Of a stretch of 64,000 nucleotides of DNA, positions 8,791 to 18,309 are shown piece by piece (the first letter of the stretch is position 1; each line of letters opens with the position of its first letter). Source of the DNA: Flagellimonas zhangzhouensis (lineage in GTDB: Bacteria; Bacteroidota; Bacteroidia; Flavobacteriales; Flavobacteriaceae); NCBI RefSeq assembly GCF_900102925.1, contig NZ_FNKI01000002.1:1054001-1118000 (forward strand). The letters run 5' to 3'. The position numbers and the translations under genes were made by a program. The notes below the pieces were generated by a model that made no database searches, was not told the origin of the DNA, and saw nothing but the letters and a program-made list of their open reading frames with translations.

Positions 8791-10896
8791 TTAACTAATG
8801 TAATTCCAGATGGTTTTGTTGGCTATCATTTTAGAATAGGCTCGAAGTATGGGTGCGTTTTCCTCTTTTTCCAATCTTGGGTCATTTTTTAATAATTGGA
8901 TGGCATGGTAACGGGCGATTTTTAAAATTTGATTGTCCTTTACGATATCTGCAATTTTAAGATTGAGCATGCCGCTTTGTTGCGTGCCCATTAAATCGCC
9001 TGGACCGCGGAGTTTGAGGTCAACTTCCGCAATTTCGAATCCATCGTTGGTGCCCACCATAGTTTGTAAACGGGTTTTGGCATCTTCTGAAAGTTTATTT
9101 CCTGTCATTAAAATGCAAAAACTCTGTTCGGCCCCTCGACCTACGCGTCCACGAAGCTGGTGTAGTTGGGAAAGTCCAAACCGTTCCGCACTTTCAATGA
9201 TCATTACCGAAGCATTCGGGACATTAACACCAACCTCGATTACCGTGGTTGCAATCATGATGTGGGTTTCGCCTTTCAGAAAACGCTCCATTTCGTAATC
9301 CTTATCAGCAGGCTTCATTTTACCGTGAACTATGGAGATTTGATATTCAGGTTGTGGAAAGTCCCTTACAATGCTTTCATAGCCATCCATTAAATCTTTA
9401 TAATCCATGGCTTCGGATTCTTGAATCAAAGGATAAACGATATAAATCTGACGCCCCTTTGCAATTTCATCTTTGATGAATCGAAATACTTTTAAACGAT
9501 TACCATCAAATCGATGCACCGTTTTTATAGGTTTTCGTCCTGGTGGCAGCTCATCAATCACTGAAATATCCAAATCCCCATACAAGCTCATGGCCAAGGT
9601 TCTCGGAATTGGGGTGGCTGTCATGACCAAAATATGTGGTGGCGTGTTGTTTTTATGCCAAAGCTTGGACCGTTGCGCCACACCAAACCGATGTTGCTCG
9701 TCCACAATGGCCAAACCTAGGTTTTTAAACTGCACTTTATCTTCCAAAAGAGCATGTGTGCCCACCAAAATGTTCAGATTCCCATTTTCCAATTGATTAT
9801 GCAAAAGCGTGCGCTCTGATTTTTTTGTGGAACCCGTCAACAAAGCAATTTTAAGGTCCATGGGTTGAAGCAGTTCCTTAAGTCCATTATAATGTTGAGT
9901 CGCTAAAATTTCGGTTGGGGCCATTAAACAGGCCTGAAATCCATTATCAATAGCCAAAAGCATGCACATTAAGGCCACAATAGTCTTTCCAGAGCCAACA
10001 TCTCCCTGTAATAATCGGTTCATCTGCGCATTGCTGCCCAAATCGTTACGTATTTCCTTGATGACCCGTTTTTGGGCATTGGTCAAATCAAATGGTAGGT
10101 GGTTTTCAAAGAATTCTGTAAAATGTTCGCCAACTTCACCAAAGGGCATCCCTTTTATTTTTTGTTTTCGGAGTATTTTTTTTGAGATAAGTTGCAGTTG
10201 TACAAAGAACAACTCTTCAAACTTTAATCTGAACTGGGCTTTCGCCAATAACTCCTGATTTTTTGGGAAATGAATGTTGAACAATGCTTCAGCTTTAGGA
10301 ATCAATTTAAGTTCTTCCAAAATGGGTCGAGATAAAGGCTCTGGAAAATTGCCTTTGGATTCCAAAATAAGTTGTTGGACCATTTTGCTAACCACCCGAT
10401 TGGTAATGCCTTTGGCGCTTAATTTTTCCGTAGACGGATAAATGGGCTGCATGGCAATTTTGAGTCCTTGTTCGTGGTTGCGCAACAACTCCATTTCGGG
10501 GTGGGGCATGGAAAAGGTACTGCCGTATTTGGAAACCCGTCCGAAAACCACGTAGGGTTCATTGAGTTTTAGGTTTTCACGAATCCATTTATGGCTGCGA
10601 AACCAAACCAGTTCCATTTGTCCAGTTTCATCCACAAAAGAGGCCACCAAACGTTTTCCCCGCTTTTGTTCCACCGTTTTTAGGTGGATAATTTTCCCAA
10701 CAATTTGCACATCGGCACCGCTGGGTTGCAGCTGGTTAATTTTGTAATAACTGGTGCGATCCAGGTAGCGATTAGGGAATAGGTGCAATAAATCCCGATA
10801 GGTTTCAATACCCAATTCCGACTTGAGGGTATCGGCCCGATTTGGGCCAACACCTTTCAAATAAGCTATGGGAGTTTGCAGAAAATTGGGATTCAT
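8791..10896 (-). CDS. recG: ATP-dependent DNA helicase RecG
   Basis: 701 aa superfamily-2 helicase that regresses stalled forks and branch-migrates Holliday junctions. The N-terminal wedge/OB region is followed by Walker A LLQGDVGSGKT, the DEQH box (VDEQHRFGV), motif III ATPIPRT, and the helicase C domain with motif VI HQLRGRVGRG. The C-terminal RecG signature is present (RGPGDLMGTQQSG). Length is normal. It is transcribed divergently from the M1 aminopeptidase, start codons 46 bp apart, and has no same-strand partner close by. Confidence 0.96.
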   Translation of the reverse strand: MNPNFLQTPIAYLKGVGPNRADTLKSELGIETYRDLLHLFPNRYLDRTSYYKINQLQPSGADVQIVGKIIHLKTVEQKRGKRLVASFVDETGQMELVWFRSHKWIRENLKLNEPYVVFGRVSKYGSTFSMPHPEMELLRNHEQGLKIAMQPIYPSTEKLSAKGITNRVVSKMVQQLILESKGNFPEPLSRPILEELKLIPKAEALFNIHFPKNQELLAKAQFRLKFEELFFVQLQLISKKILRKQKIKGMPFGEVGEHFTEFFENHLPFDLTNAQKRVIKEIRNDLGSNAQMNRLLQGDVGSGKTIVALMCMLLAIDNGFQACLMAPTEILATQHYNGLKELLQPMDLKIALLTGSTKKSERTLLHNQLENGNLNILVGTHALLEDKVQFKNLGLAIVDEQHRFGVAQRSKLWHKNNTPPHILVMTATPIPRTLAMSLYGDLDISVIDELPPGRKPIKTVHRFDGNRLKVFRFIKDEIAKGRQIYIVYPLIQESEAMDYKDLMDGYESIVRDFPQPEYQISIVHGKMKPADKDYEMERFLKGETHIMIATTVIEVGVNVPNASVMIIESAERFGLSQLHQLRGRVGRGAEQSFCILMTGNKLSEDAKTRLQTMVGTNDGFEIAEVDLKLRGPGDLMGTQQSGMLNLKIADIVKDNQILKIARYHAIQLLKNDPRLEKEENAPILRAYSKMIANKTIWNYIS

Positions 10897-10942
10897 CGAA
10901 CTAAAATATGTAATTTGGAAAGACTTTTGATATGATGATGGT

Positions 10943-13027
10943 ATGAAGCTGACCCCGATTCTTATTTTTTTATTCTTTGCACAACTCTTGTCCTCACAAA
11001 TTCAGGACAAAGTAGATTTTGTTCATGGAGCAGTATTTATTGAACCTACCCCTCAAGAAAAACAATTAAAAGGTAGTGTTGCCTATCAGTTTGAAGTTAT
11101 ATCCGATGTGGAATCCATCTTTTTGGATGCGGTGAATATGGAGGTTTCCCAAGTGACTCTAGATGGCAAAACCATAGATTTTGAATACGACAATCGAAAA
11201 CTCACCATCAAAAATAGCCTCCAACAAGCAAGCACCCATAATTTGACAGTAAACTATGTGGCCAAACCCTCTCAAACTGTATATTTTTTAGGCTGGGAAG
11301 ATAATGTACAAGGGAATGAACAAATTTGGACCCAGGGACAAGGAAAATATACCAGTCATTGGATGCCCAGTTTTGATGAAATGAGTGAAAAGGTGGAGTT
11401 TGATTTGTCCATAACTGTTCAAGGCGATTACGAAGTCATAGCGAATGGTGTTTTAAAAGAAAGGAAAGGTGAATCGGACAAAACGACCTGGAATTTTGAT
11501 ATGGAAAAACCCATGAGCAGTTATCTGGTTGGGTTTGCCATTGGCAATTTTGATAAAGAAAGGGTTCAATCCTCATCTGGAATCCCCATTGAATTGTATT
11601 ATGAGCCTAAGGATAGTTTAAAGGTTGAGCCAACTTACCGATACTCCAAACGCATTTTTGATTTTTTAGAGCAGGAAATTGGGGTTGCCTATCCATGGCA
11701 GAACTACAAACAAGTTCCAGTACAAGATTTTTTGTATGCAGGCATGGAAAACACCACTTGCACCATTTTTTCCAATCAATATGTGATAGATTCCACTGCT
11801 TTTTTGGATAAAAACTACGTAAATGTAAATGCCCACGAACTGGTGCACCAGTGGTTTGGGAATTTAGTGACAGAAACCAGTAGTGAACACCATTGGTTGC
11901 ACGAGGGTTTTGCCACTTTTTATGCTTATTTGGCCGAAAGAGACATTTTTGGTGAAGATTATTACTATTGGCGTTTATGGGAAACAGCCAAGGCTTTGAA
12001 TCAGTTTTCGGAGGATGACCAAGGAGAGGTATTGCAAAATCCGAACGCGGGGAGTCTTACTTTTTATGAAAAAGGGGCTTGGGCTTTGGTGATGCTGCAA
12101 GAGCAAGCAGGAGAGGAGGCTTTTAAAAAAGCGATTCAAACCTATTTGAAAAAATACGCGTATCAAAGTGTTTCAATTCCTGATTTTATAACAGAAATGG
12201 AAAAGGAATCAGGATTGGATTTGAATGAATTTCAACAAACTTGGCTAAAAAGTGATGAGTTCCCTATGGAGAAGGTAAAAGCCTTCTTGTCGAAAAAGAG
12301 TGAATCACTCAACCAATATTTTGTCTTTCAAAATCAAATTGGAGACGAAAGGGGCACCGCCGAATCTTTGATAAAAGGGGAGTGGGATGGTCTTAACTCA
12401 AGCTTTTTAAAACGAAATTTAGTATTGAAATATGGTGGCGAATTTTCTCCCTTATTTTTAAAAGAAATTTTAAACACAGATGACCTAAAGGTTAGACAAT
12501 CAGTCATTTTATCCCAAAAAGTCATTCCCAAAGAACTTAAAACTGAAGCGGAAACTTTATTAACTGACGAAAGCTACGCCACTATTGAAGCTGCCTTATA
12601 CCATTTATGGTCAGATTTCCCTGAGAATAGGCCACATTATCTCGATGAAACTGATGACATTGTTGGTTTTCCGAACAAAAATATTCGCTTACTGTGGTTG
12701 ACTTTAGCTTTAGTCACTCCCGAATATCAGCCTGATAAAACACCAACCTATTTTCAAGAATTAACCCAATATACAGGTTCTGCCTATCATTTTGAGACCA
12801 GATTACTGGCTTTTCAATATTTGCAAAATATAGGTGGATTTACCCCAGAGAGCCTAAAAAACATGATTGATGCCTGCAACCATCATGTTTGGCATTTTAA
12901 AAAATCCGCTATCGATATGCTCAACGATTATTTGCAGGAAGAGGGTAATTTAACCATGGTAAAATCATTATACCCTTCGTTAAGTCAAGAAGAAAAACGA
13001 TTTTTGGACAAAACTTTAGGTGAATGA
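10943..13027 (+). CDS. Secreted M1-family zinc aminopeptidase
   Basis: 694 aa. A hydrophobic signal peptide (first 19 residues, ending LLSSQ) points to export. The gluzincin site is complete: H298-E299-L-V-H302 with the third zinc ligand E321 in WLHEGFA, i.e. HEXXH-x18-E. The substrate-anchoring exopeptidase motif reads YAGMEN, close to the usual GAMEN. The N-terminal beta saddle and C-terminal helical region complete a full-length enzyme, expected to trim N-terminal residues from peptides in the periplasm. Its stop overlaps the start of the next gene (ATGA), so the patatin gene is likely translationally coupled. Confidence 0.93.
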   Translation: MKLTPILIFLFFAQLLSSQIQDKVDFVHGAVFIEPTPQEKQLKGSVAYQFEVISDVESIFLDAVNMEVSQVTLDGKTIDFEYDNRKLTIKNSLQQASTHNLTVNYVAKPSQTVYFLGWEDNVQGNEQIWTQGQGKYTSHWMPSFDEMSEKVEFDLSITVQGDYEVIANGVLKERKGESDKTTWNFDMEKPMSSYLVGFAIGNFDKERVQSSSGIPIELYYEPKDSLKVEPTYRYSKRIFDFLEQEIGVAYPWQNYKQVPVQDFLYAGMENTTCTIFSNQYVIDSTAFLDKNYVNVNAHELVHQWFGNLVTETSSEHHWLHEGFATFYAYLAERDIFGEDYYYWRLWETAKALNQFSEDDQGEVLQNPNAGSLTFYEKGAWALVMLQEQAGEEAFKKAIQTYLKKYAYQSVSIPDFITEMEKESGLDLNEFQQTWLKSDEFPMEKVKAFLSKKSESLNQYFVFQNQIGDERGTAESLIKGEWDGLNSSFLKRNLVLKYGGEFSPLFLKEILNTDDLKVRQSVILSQKVIPKELKTEAETLLTDESYATIEAALYHLWSDFPENRPHYLDETDDIVGFPNKNIRLLWLTLALVTPEYQPDKTPTYFQELTQYTGSAYHFETRLLAFQYLQNIGGFTPESLKNMIDACNHHVWHFKKSAIDMLNDYLQEEGNLTMVKSLYPSLSQEEKRFLDKTLGE

Positions 13028-13938
13028 GGGCATTGGTAATTTCTGGTGGAGGAAGCAAAGGTGCTTTTGCGGGCGGAGTTGCCCAATTTTTAATTCAAGA
13101 AGCCAAACACGAGTACGATTTGTTTGTGGGAACTTCCACAGGTAGTCTATTGATTTCCCATTTGGCGCTGAACAAGTTGGATAAAATCAAGGAAATTTAT
13201 TCTTCGGTAGATCAAGACAGCATTTTTAATAATTGCCCTTTTATCATCAAAAAGAAGCATGGGGTTGAAATCATTGCTATCAACCATTGGAATGTGGTGA
13301 AGAACTTTATTAGGGGAAAGAAAACCTTCGGTGAGAGTGAGAACTTGAGAAAACTTATCCGAAGATCTATTACTGTTGAAGAATTTGAAGCTTTAAAAGA
13401 TGGTAATTCTGATGTTGTGGTCACCGTTTCCAATCTGTCCTTGAACCAAGTGGAATACAAGTCGATTAATGAATGCACCTACGATGAGTTTATTGATTGG
13501 ATTTGGATTTCGTCCAATTACACACCCTTTATGAGTTTGGTGAAAAAAAATGGTTGTGAATATGCCGATGGGGGATTGGGTAGCTTGGTGCCGATCGAAG
13601 AAGCCCTAAATCGCGGTGCCACGGAGGTTGATGTGGTGGTTTTGCATACCGAGGTCAATCATATGAATCGAATGTCGTCTAAAAATCCCTTTGATTTGAT
13701 TACGACCATCTTTGGTTTCATGTTGGACCGAATTGAAAATCAAAACATTAGGATTGGAAAGTTGGTGGCCAACCAAAAAGATGCTATCATCAACTTTTAT
13801 TATACGCCTACGGTCCTCACCACAAACTCATTGGTGTTCAATAAAGAACGAATGACTTTGTGGTGGAAACGTGGTTATTTGTATGCTAAGAATAAGAACG
13901 AAGAAACCAGTCCTATCGACCCAGAGCATCAGGAGTAA
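13024..13938 (+). CDS. Patatin-like phospholipase
   Basis: 304 aa. The patatin catalytic layout is complete: oxyanion loop GGGSKG (residues 8-13), nucleophile S38 in GTSTGS, and the dyad aspartate D182 in ADGGLG. These serine acyl hydrolases act on phospholipid or other acyl esters. No signal peptide or membrane segment is evident, so a cytoplasmic or membrane-peripheral location is likely. The start ATG overlaps the M1 peptidase stop by 4 bp. It ends immediately next to the end of a convergent gene, with no room for a separate terminator. Confidence 0.92.
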   Translation: MRALVISGGGSKGAFAGGVAQFLIQEAKHEYDLFVGTSTGSLLISHLALNKLDKIKEIYSSVDQDSIFNNCPFIIKKKHGVEIIAINHWNVVKNFIRGKKTFGESENLRKLIRRSITVEEFEALKDGNSDVVVTVSNLSLNQVEYKSINECTYDEFIDWIWISSNYTPFMSLVKKNGCEYADGGLGSLVPIEEALNRGATEVDVVVLHTEVNHMNRMSSKNPFDLITTIFGFMLDRIENQNIRIGKLVANQKDAIINFYYTPTVLTTNSLVFNKERMTLWWKRGYLYAKNKNEETSPIDPEHQE

Positions 13939-14460
13939 TTAACTCCAAAGGTCGCTCACCTCTTTTTTAACGTATGCCAAAGCTGCATTGGAAGGCGATT
14001 GTTTTTCCATGGTCTGGTTCAAAATGTCTTCTCGTAATTTGTCTGGAGAGTCCGTTTCGCTCATACCAGCCGAACGAATCGCTTGAATAGTGGCGTTTTT
14101 AGCTGTTTTAATAATGCTCCAGCACTCATCCGTCATATAGATCTGTTGTGAAAGATTATGTTCGAATTCTGTTTCAATCTGATTGATGAGAAGATTTTCG
14201 TAATCGTTTTTGCTTTTGGTTTTTGGGGCTACGCGCACTACCAAATTATTCAAGGTAATTCGCTCCAGGAATAGTGCCATGCGCTCATAGGCCTGCAATC
14301 GGATGGGTAAAGTTTCCTTTTGGGAATCTTTGTGCAGTAAAAATCGTCTGCGGCCATCTTCGTTTTTGGTGTGCAGTCTAAAGAAATAGAAAGCCACTAC
14401 GCCAGTTACTACTGCGGGCAATAAATAAGCAAATAACTGAAGGATTTGATCTCCACTCAT
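13939..14460 (-). CDS. Membrane-anchored protein of unknown function
   Basis: 173 aa; I do not recognise the family. One transmembrane helix spans about residues 9-26 (LFAYLLPAVVTGVVAFYFF), followed by a charged, mostly helical domain that contains ETLPIRLQAYERMALFLERI. The short N-terminus and the basic residues after the helix suggest the soluble part is cytoplasmic. It abuts the patatin gene tail-to-tail and lies 76 bp downstream of the OmpA-like gene on the same strand. Codon use does not look different from its neighbours. Confidence 0.8.
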   Translation of the reverse strand: MSGDQILQLFAYLLPAVVTGVVAFYFFRLHTKNEDGRRRFLLHKDSQKETLPIRLQAYERMALFLERITLNNLVVRVAPKTKSKNDYENLLINQIETEFEHNLSQQIYMTDECWSIIKTAKNATIQAIRSAGMSETDSPDKLREDILNQTMEKQSPSNAALAYVKKEVSDLWS

Positions 14461-14536
14461 AAGATAGTTTGGTTTTTGTTGATTTTACATTACCATCAAC
14501 GCATCAAAACCTTAAAAAGTATATTGAAAGGGTATC

Positions 14537-15310
14537 TTATTGGGCCGCTTTGGCGCTTTGCTTGGCCGTTGCATAAAAACCTTTGTAATTAGGTTGTAAT
14601 TTTATGTTTATACCTTCCTTAAAGTTACCGTCTTTCACTGAGATTCCGATTTTTTCGGCAGGAACTTCCAAAGTAGTCACCAATTCAGTGGCAACAGAAG
14701 CTGCCTGAAGATAGGTAGGTCCAAATTCACCTGTAATATTCAATCCTTCCACTTCGGTAGTAAAGTTGGGGTTCAATTTGATCACATTAGCTACTCCTTG
14801 CAACCAAGTTTTGCCTTCCTCGGTCAATTCCGTACCAGTATCTGAACCAAAAAGTTTGTCCAAACTGTTCGAAATGGAAATGACACCTTCGGCAACACCA
14901 ACTTTGGCATTTTCACCCAAACTTTGTTTGATGTGTGTCAAAGAAACAATGGCGGTGGAATCGTTGGACGAAATCATATCATTAATGCCGCTTAATTGCT
15001 TTTCTTTTCTGGCCAAGGCTTCCATGGCACGATTCACGTTATCGGAGTTTTGCTTACTCAGTTCAGAAAAGTTGCTCAAATTGCCCAACAAAGTGGCATT
15101 CGCATCACGTAAAGTCACATTTTCTGTTCGTAGAGCCTCGGCTTCGGCATTGGTCGAAGAGACTTCTCTTTTGGTTTTGGCCAATTCTTGCTCAACTTCA
15201 GAAATCTGGACCTTCAAATTGTCAATTTCTGCAATTAGGTCACTTTTTCGTTGTGAAAAAGCACTTGTGGAAAGTGCTGCGAATAAAATTAGCGTATAAA
15301 TTTTTTTCAT
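14537..15310 (-). CDS. Secreted coiled-coil protein with a degenerate OmpA-like C-terminal domain
   Basis: 257 aa. Signal peptide (first about 19 residues, ending STSAFSQ), then a coiled coil to about residue 115, then a globular domain. Over the second half it aligns by eye with the OmpA lipoprotein at 25323-26195: GVAEGVISISNSLDKLFGS against SVEKGVVFVSISDKLLFRS, NPNFTTEVEGLNI against KPDFEFMVEGHTD, and QAASVATELV against SAKRATSVVRIL. The peptidoglycan-binding aspartate and arginine of OmpA domains correspond to I192 and a small residue here, so peptidoglycan binding is probably lost. It has no lipobox. Function unknown; a periplasmic scaffold is a guess. Confidence 0.8.
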   Translation of the reverse strand: MKKIYTLILFAALSTSAFSQRKSDLIAEIDNLKVQISEVEQELAKTKREVSSTNAEAEALRTENVTLRDANATLLGNLSNFSELSKQNSDNVNRAMEALARKEKQLSGINDMISSNDSTAIVSLTHIKQSLGENAKVGVAEGVISISNSLDKLFGSDTGTELTEEGKTWLQGVANVIKLNPNFTTEVEGLNITGEFGPTYLQAASVATELVTTLEVPAEKIGISVKDGNFKEGINIKLQPNYKGFYATAKQSAKAAQ

Positions 15311-15346
15311 AAGTAGTTGGTTTCTTTTGTATTAAAAATATGGGGG

Positions 15347-16912
15347 TTAAGCTTGTTTTGTTTTGCCACCAAGGTGTTCACAGTCATATAAATGTTGCAT
15401 GGATTCAAAGCTCACAATAGCCTTTTCATATCCATAAACCTTCTTTAAATCGCTGCTAAGATAATCATCATCTACATTTACTTGCACATCTTCCATTTTA
15501 AATTGACAAGGATGTTCATAACCTGCAGCATGAGTGATTTCAATAAATTCTTTTCGAAAGGTTTTAAAATATTGTGCCAATCTATCCGACTTTAGGGGCA
15601 CACTGATTCCATTTTGAAGCCATTTGTTCTGCGTAGCCACGCCTGAAGGGCAACGGTTGGTATGGCAAACCTGCGCTTGAATACAACCGATACTCATCAT
15701 GGCCTCACGGGCAACATTAATGCAGTCTGCCCCCAAAGCAAAAGCCATGGCGGCTTTTCCCGGAAATCCTAATTTGCCACTTCCAATAAATACTACGCGT
15801 TCGGACAAACCTTGGTCTTTAAACAATTTATAAACGGAAGAAAAACCGTAGGTCCAAGGTAGGGAAACGTGGTCAGCAAAGCTGGGTGGAGCAGCGCCCG
15901 TGCCACCTTCACCGCCATCAATGGTTATAAAATCAGGTCCTTTCCCCGTTTTTTTCATTAAAATGGCCAATTCCTCCCATTGGTCCAATTTTCCAATGGC
16001 ACCTTTAATGCCAACAGGGAGTCCAGTTTCTTCTGCGATTGACTCGATAAAACTCAGTAATTCTGGAATAGTTGTAAACGCTGTGTGGGTAGGAGGAGAG
16101 ATAACATCTTTTCCAACCTCGACGCCTCTAATTTCAGCTAATTCGGGGGTGATTTTGGAGCCTGGGAGCACACCACCCTTTCCTGGTTTGGCTCCTTGTG
16201 ATAGTTTGATTTCTATGGCTTTGATGAATGGATTTTCATCTACCAAAACTTTTAATTTATCCATGGAAAAACCACCATCCCGAGATCGAACACCAAAATA
16301 ACCTGTCCCAAAATGAAAAATAACATCTCCACCTTGTTTGTGGTAGGGAGATAAACCACCTTCACCTGTATTGTGATAAGCCCCACATTTATGTACCCCA
16401 CTGTTCAAAGATTCAATGGCAGCAGCAGAAAGTGAGCCAAAACTCATCGCCGATACATTAATAATTGAGGCAGGTCGAAATGGCTTTCTTCGTTTATTGT
16501 ATGCCCCCATGACTTTTGCACAAGGCATAAAGTAGGGGTCTTTGACATTTGGATGACCTTCTTTCATTTGGTATCCAATCATTGCATTTTTTATAAAAAT
16601 GTGTTGATGCTTGTAAATATCACGGTCGGTACCAAACCCTTCATAATTGTTTTCTTTTTTGGCCGAAGCATAGATCCAGCTCCGCTCAATTCTATTAAAT
16701 GGGAGCTCTTCGCGGTTATTGGCCACAAAATATTGCCTCATTTCAGGACCGATACTCTCCAACCAATAACGTAAATGGCCAACAATGGGAAAGTTATGGC
16801 TAATGGTATGGGCTTTTTGGAAAAAGATGTCTCGAATGGCCACAATGGCTAGGAAAATCAAAATCCAAACCCACCATGAAATGCTTGCGAAAAAATCAAT
16901 AATACTTTCCAT
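15347..16912 (-). CDS. FMN-binding glutamate synthase family protein
   Basis: 521 aa. An N-terminal membrane helix (about residues 8-28) is followed by the TIM-barrel synthase domain of glutamate synthases (GltB-like), without the glutaminase or GltD parts. Typical motifs are NTGEGGLSPYHKQGGD, EIKLSQGAKPGKGGVLPG, the FMN region TIDGGEGGTGAAPPSF, and the 3Fe-4S cysteines in CIQAQVCHTNRCPSG. Stand-alone proteins of this type are common and their physiological substrate is not established; they should not be called glutamate synthase outright. The membrane anchor suggests coupling to a membrane electron carrier, which is inference. Confidence 0.88.
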   Translation of the reverse strand: MESIIDFFASISWWVWILIFLAIVAIRDIFFQKAHTISHNFPIVGHLRYWLESIGPEMRQYFVANNREELPFNRIERSWIYASAKKENNYEGFGTDRDIYKHQHIFIKNAMIGYQMKEGHPNVKDPYFMPCAKVMGAYNKRRKPFRPASIINVSAMSFGSLSAAAIESLNSGVHKCGAYHNTGEGGLSPYHKQGGDVIFHFGTGYFGVRSRDGGFSMDKLKVLVDENPFIKAIEIKLSQGAKPGKGGVLPGSKITPELAEIRGVEVGKDVISPPTHTAFTTIPELLSFIESIAEETGLPVGIKGAIGKLDQWEELAILMKKTGKGPDFITIDGGEGGTGAAPPSFADHVSLPWTYGFSSVYKLFKDQGLSERVVFIGSGKLGFPGKAAMAFALGADCINVAREAMMSIGCIQAQVCHTNRCPSGVATQNKWLQNGISVPLKSDRLAQYFKTFRKEFIEITHAAGYEHPCQFKMEDVQVNVDDDYLSSDLKKVYGYEKAIVSFESMQHLYDCEHLGGKTKQA

Positions 16913-16945
16913 TAAAACAAATTGAAGTGTTTGTTACAAATATCA

Positions 16946-16988
16946 AGCCCCAATATCCAAATTCCAAATAAATGGGGATATCGGGGCT
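16946..16988. terminator. Imperfect hairpin between the M20 peptidase and FMN synthase genes
   Basis: AGCCCCAATATCC (16946-16958) pairs with GGATATCGGGGCT (16976-16988), 12 of 13 positions matched, loop 17 nt. It lies just downstream of the M20 peptidase stop on the - strand, but no T-run follows on that strand. It could be a weak terminator or an mRNA-stabilising stem. Confidence 0.45.
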
Positions 16989-17011
16989 CGAGAGCTAGTT
17001 TTGAGTTTGAC

Positions 17012-18295
17012 TTAATTGCGATTCAAATAATCCAAAGCTATTTCGGTCATGGCTTTAACACCAAGCTTCAATCCGCTATCGTCAATTTTAAAATCAGGCG
17101 TGTGGTGAGGGAAATGTTCGTTTGGACCTGCATTTGGGTCTTTTCCACCTAAAATGAAAAAGAATCCAGGTACTTTTTCTTGATAAAAAGAGAAATCTTC
17201 AGCGCCAGTAACGGCCTTGATCAAATGCACATTATCGGAACCTGCAGCATATTGAAGACTTCCCAATGAAGCTTCGGTTAATGCTGGGTCGTTATAAGTA
17301 ATCGGCACACCTTTGGCAATTTCAACAGTTGCTTCCGCTCTGTAAGCTTTGGCAATGTCAGCAGCCATTTCTTTCATACGATCGTTCACCTGCTTTTGCA
17401 TATCGTAATCCAAGGTTCGGATGGTTCCCACCAATTCGGCACTCTCTGGAATAATGTTATTACGAACCCCACCTGAAATTTTACCAACAGTGATTACAGC
17501 AGCTTCCTTGGTCAATTCCAATTCACGGCTGATGATGGATTGAAAACCATCTACAATTTTAGCAGCTACGTAAATCGGGTCTACACCACTCCAAGGAGCA
17601 GAACCGTGGGATTGTTTTCCTTTAATAGTCACCACAAAACGTTGTGCGGCGGCCAAAGTTCCACCTGGTTTATAAGCAATGTGTCCAACAGGTAAGTAAG
17701 ATCCAATGTGCAATCCGTAAATGGCATCCACTTTCGGATTGTCTAAAACGCCTTCTTTTACCATTAGTTCGGCACCGCCTTCTTCTCCTGGAGGGGCTCC
17801 TTCTTCAGCAGGTTGAAAAATGAATTTTACAGTACCTTTTATTTTATCTGTGTTTTTGGAAAGCACTTCAGCAACCCCCATTAAAACAGCAATGTGGGTA
17901 TCGTGGCCACAAGCGTGCATAACACCCACTTCTTGACCCAAGAATTCGGATTTAACCTCAGATTTAAAAGGCAAGTCATTTCTTTCAGTAACTGGTAGAC
18001 CATCTATATCAGCTCTTAAAGCCACCACTTTCCCTGGTTTTTTGCCTTTCAAAACTCCAACAACTCCTGTGTGAGCTACCCCAGTGGTCACTTCCATGCC
18101 CAAAGATTTTAGGTGGGCAGCAATTTTTTCGGAAGTCTTAAATTCTCTGTTACTCAATTCTGGGTTTTGGTGCATGTCGCGTCGCCATTCAATCACTTTC
18201 GACTCGACGGCATCGATGTCCTTATCCAGTTTATGTTCTTGAGCGTACATGGACAAACTCGCGGAACAAAGCGCAAGGGCTAATACTTTTTTCAT
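17012..18295 (-). CDS. M20D-family amidohydrolase (IAA-amino acid hydrolase type), secreted
   Basis: 427 aa with a signal peptide (residues 1 to about 18, ending SMYA). The dinuclear metal site is recognisable: MHACGHDTHIAVLMG, FIFQPAEEGAPPGEEGG and GAEDFSFYQ near the C-terminus. M20D enzymes hydrolyse N-acyl amino acids or aminoacyl conjugates. The exact substrate cannot be read from sequence. The DsrE-like gene ends 14 bp upstream on the same strand, so the two probably form an operon, both exported. Confidence 0.92.
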   Translation of the reverse strand: MKKVLALALCSASLSMYAQEHKLDKDIDAVESKVIEWRRDMHQNPELSNREFKTSEKIAAHLKSLGMEVTTGVAHTGVVGVLKGKKPGKVVALRADIDGLPVTERNDLPFKSEVKSEFLGQEVGVMHACGHDTHIAVLMGVAEVLSKNTDKIKGTVKFIFQPAEEGAPPGEEGGAELMVKEGVLDNPKVDAIYGLHIGSYLPVGHIAYKPGGTLAAAQRFVVTIKGKQSHGSAPWSGVDPIYVAAKIVDGFQSIISRELELTKEAAVITVGKISGGVRNNIIPESAELVGTIRTLDYDMQKQVNDRMKEMAADIAKAYRAEATVEIAKGVPITYNDPALTEASLGSLQYAAGSDNVHLIKAVTGAEDFSFYQEKVPGFFFILGGKDPNAGPNEHFPHHTPDFKIDDSGLKLGVKAMTEIALDYLNRN

Positions 18296-18309
18296 TCTGT
18301 GTTGGTTTA

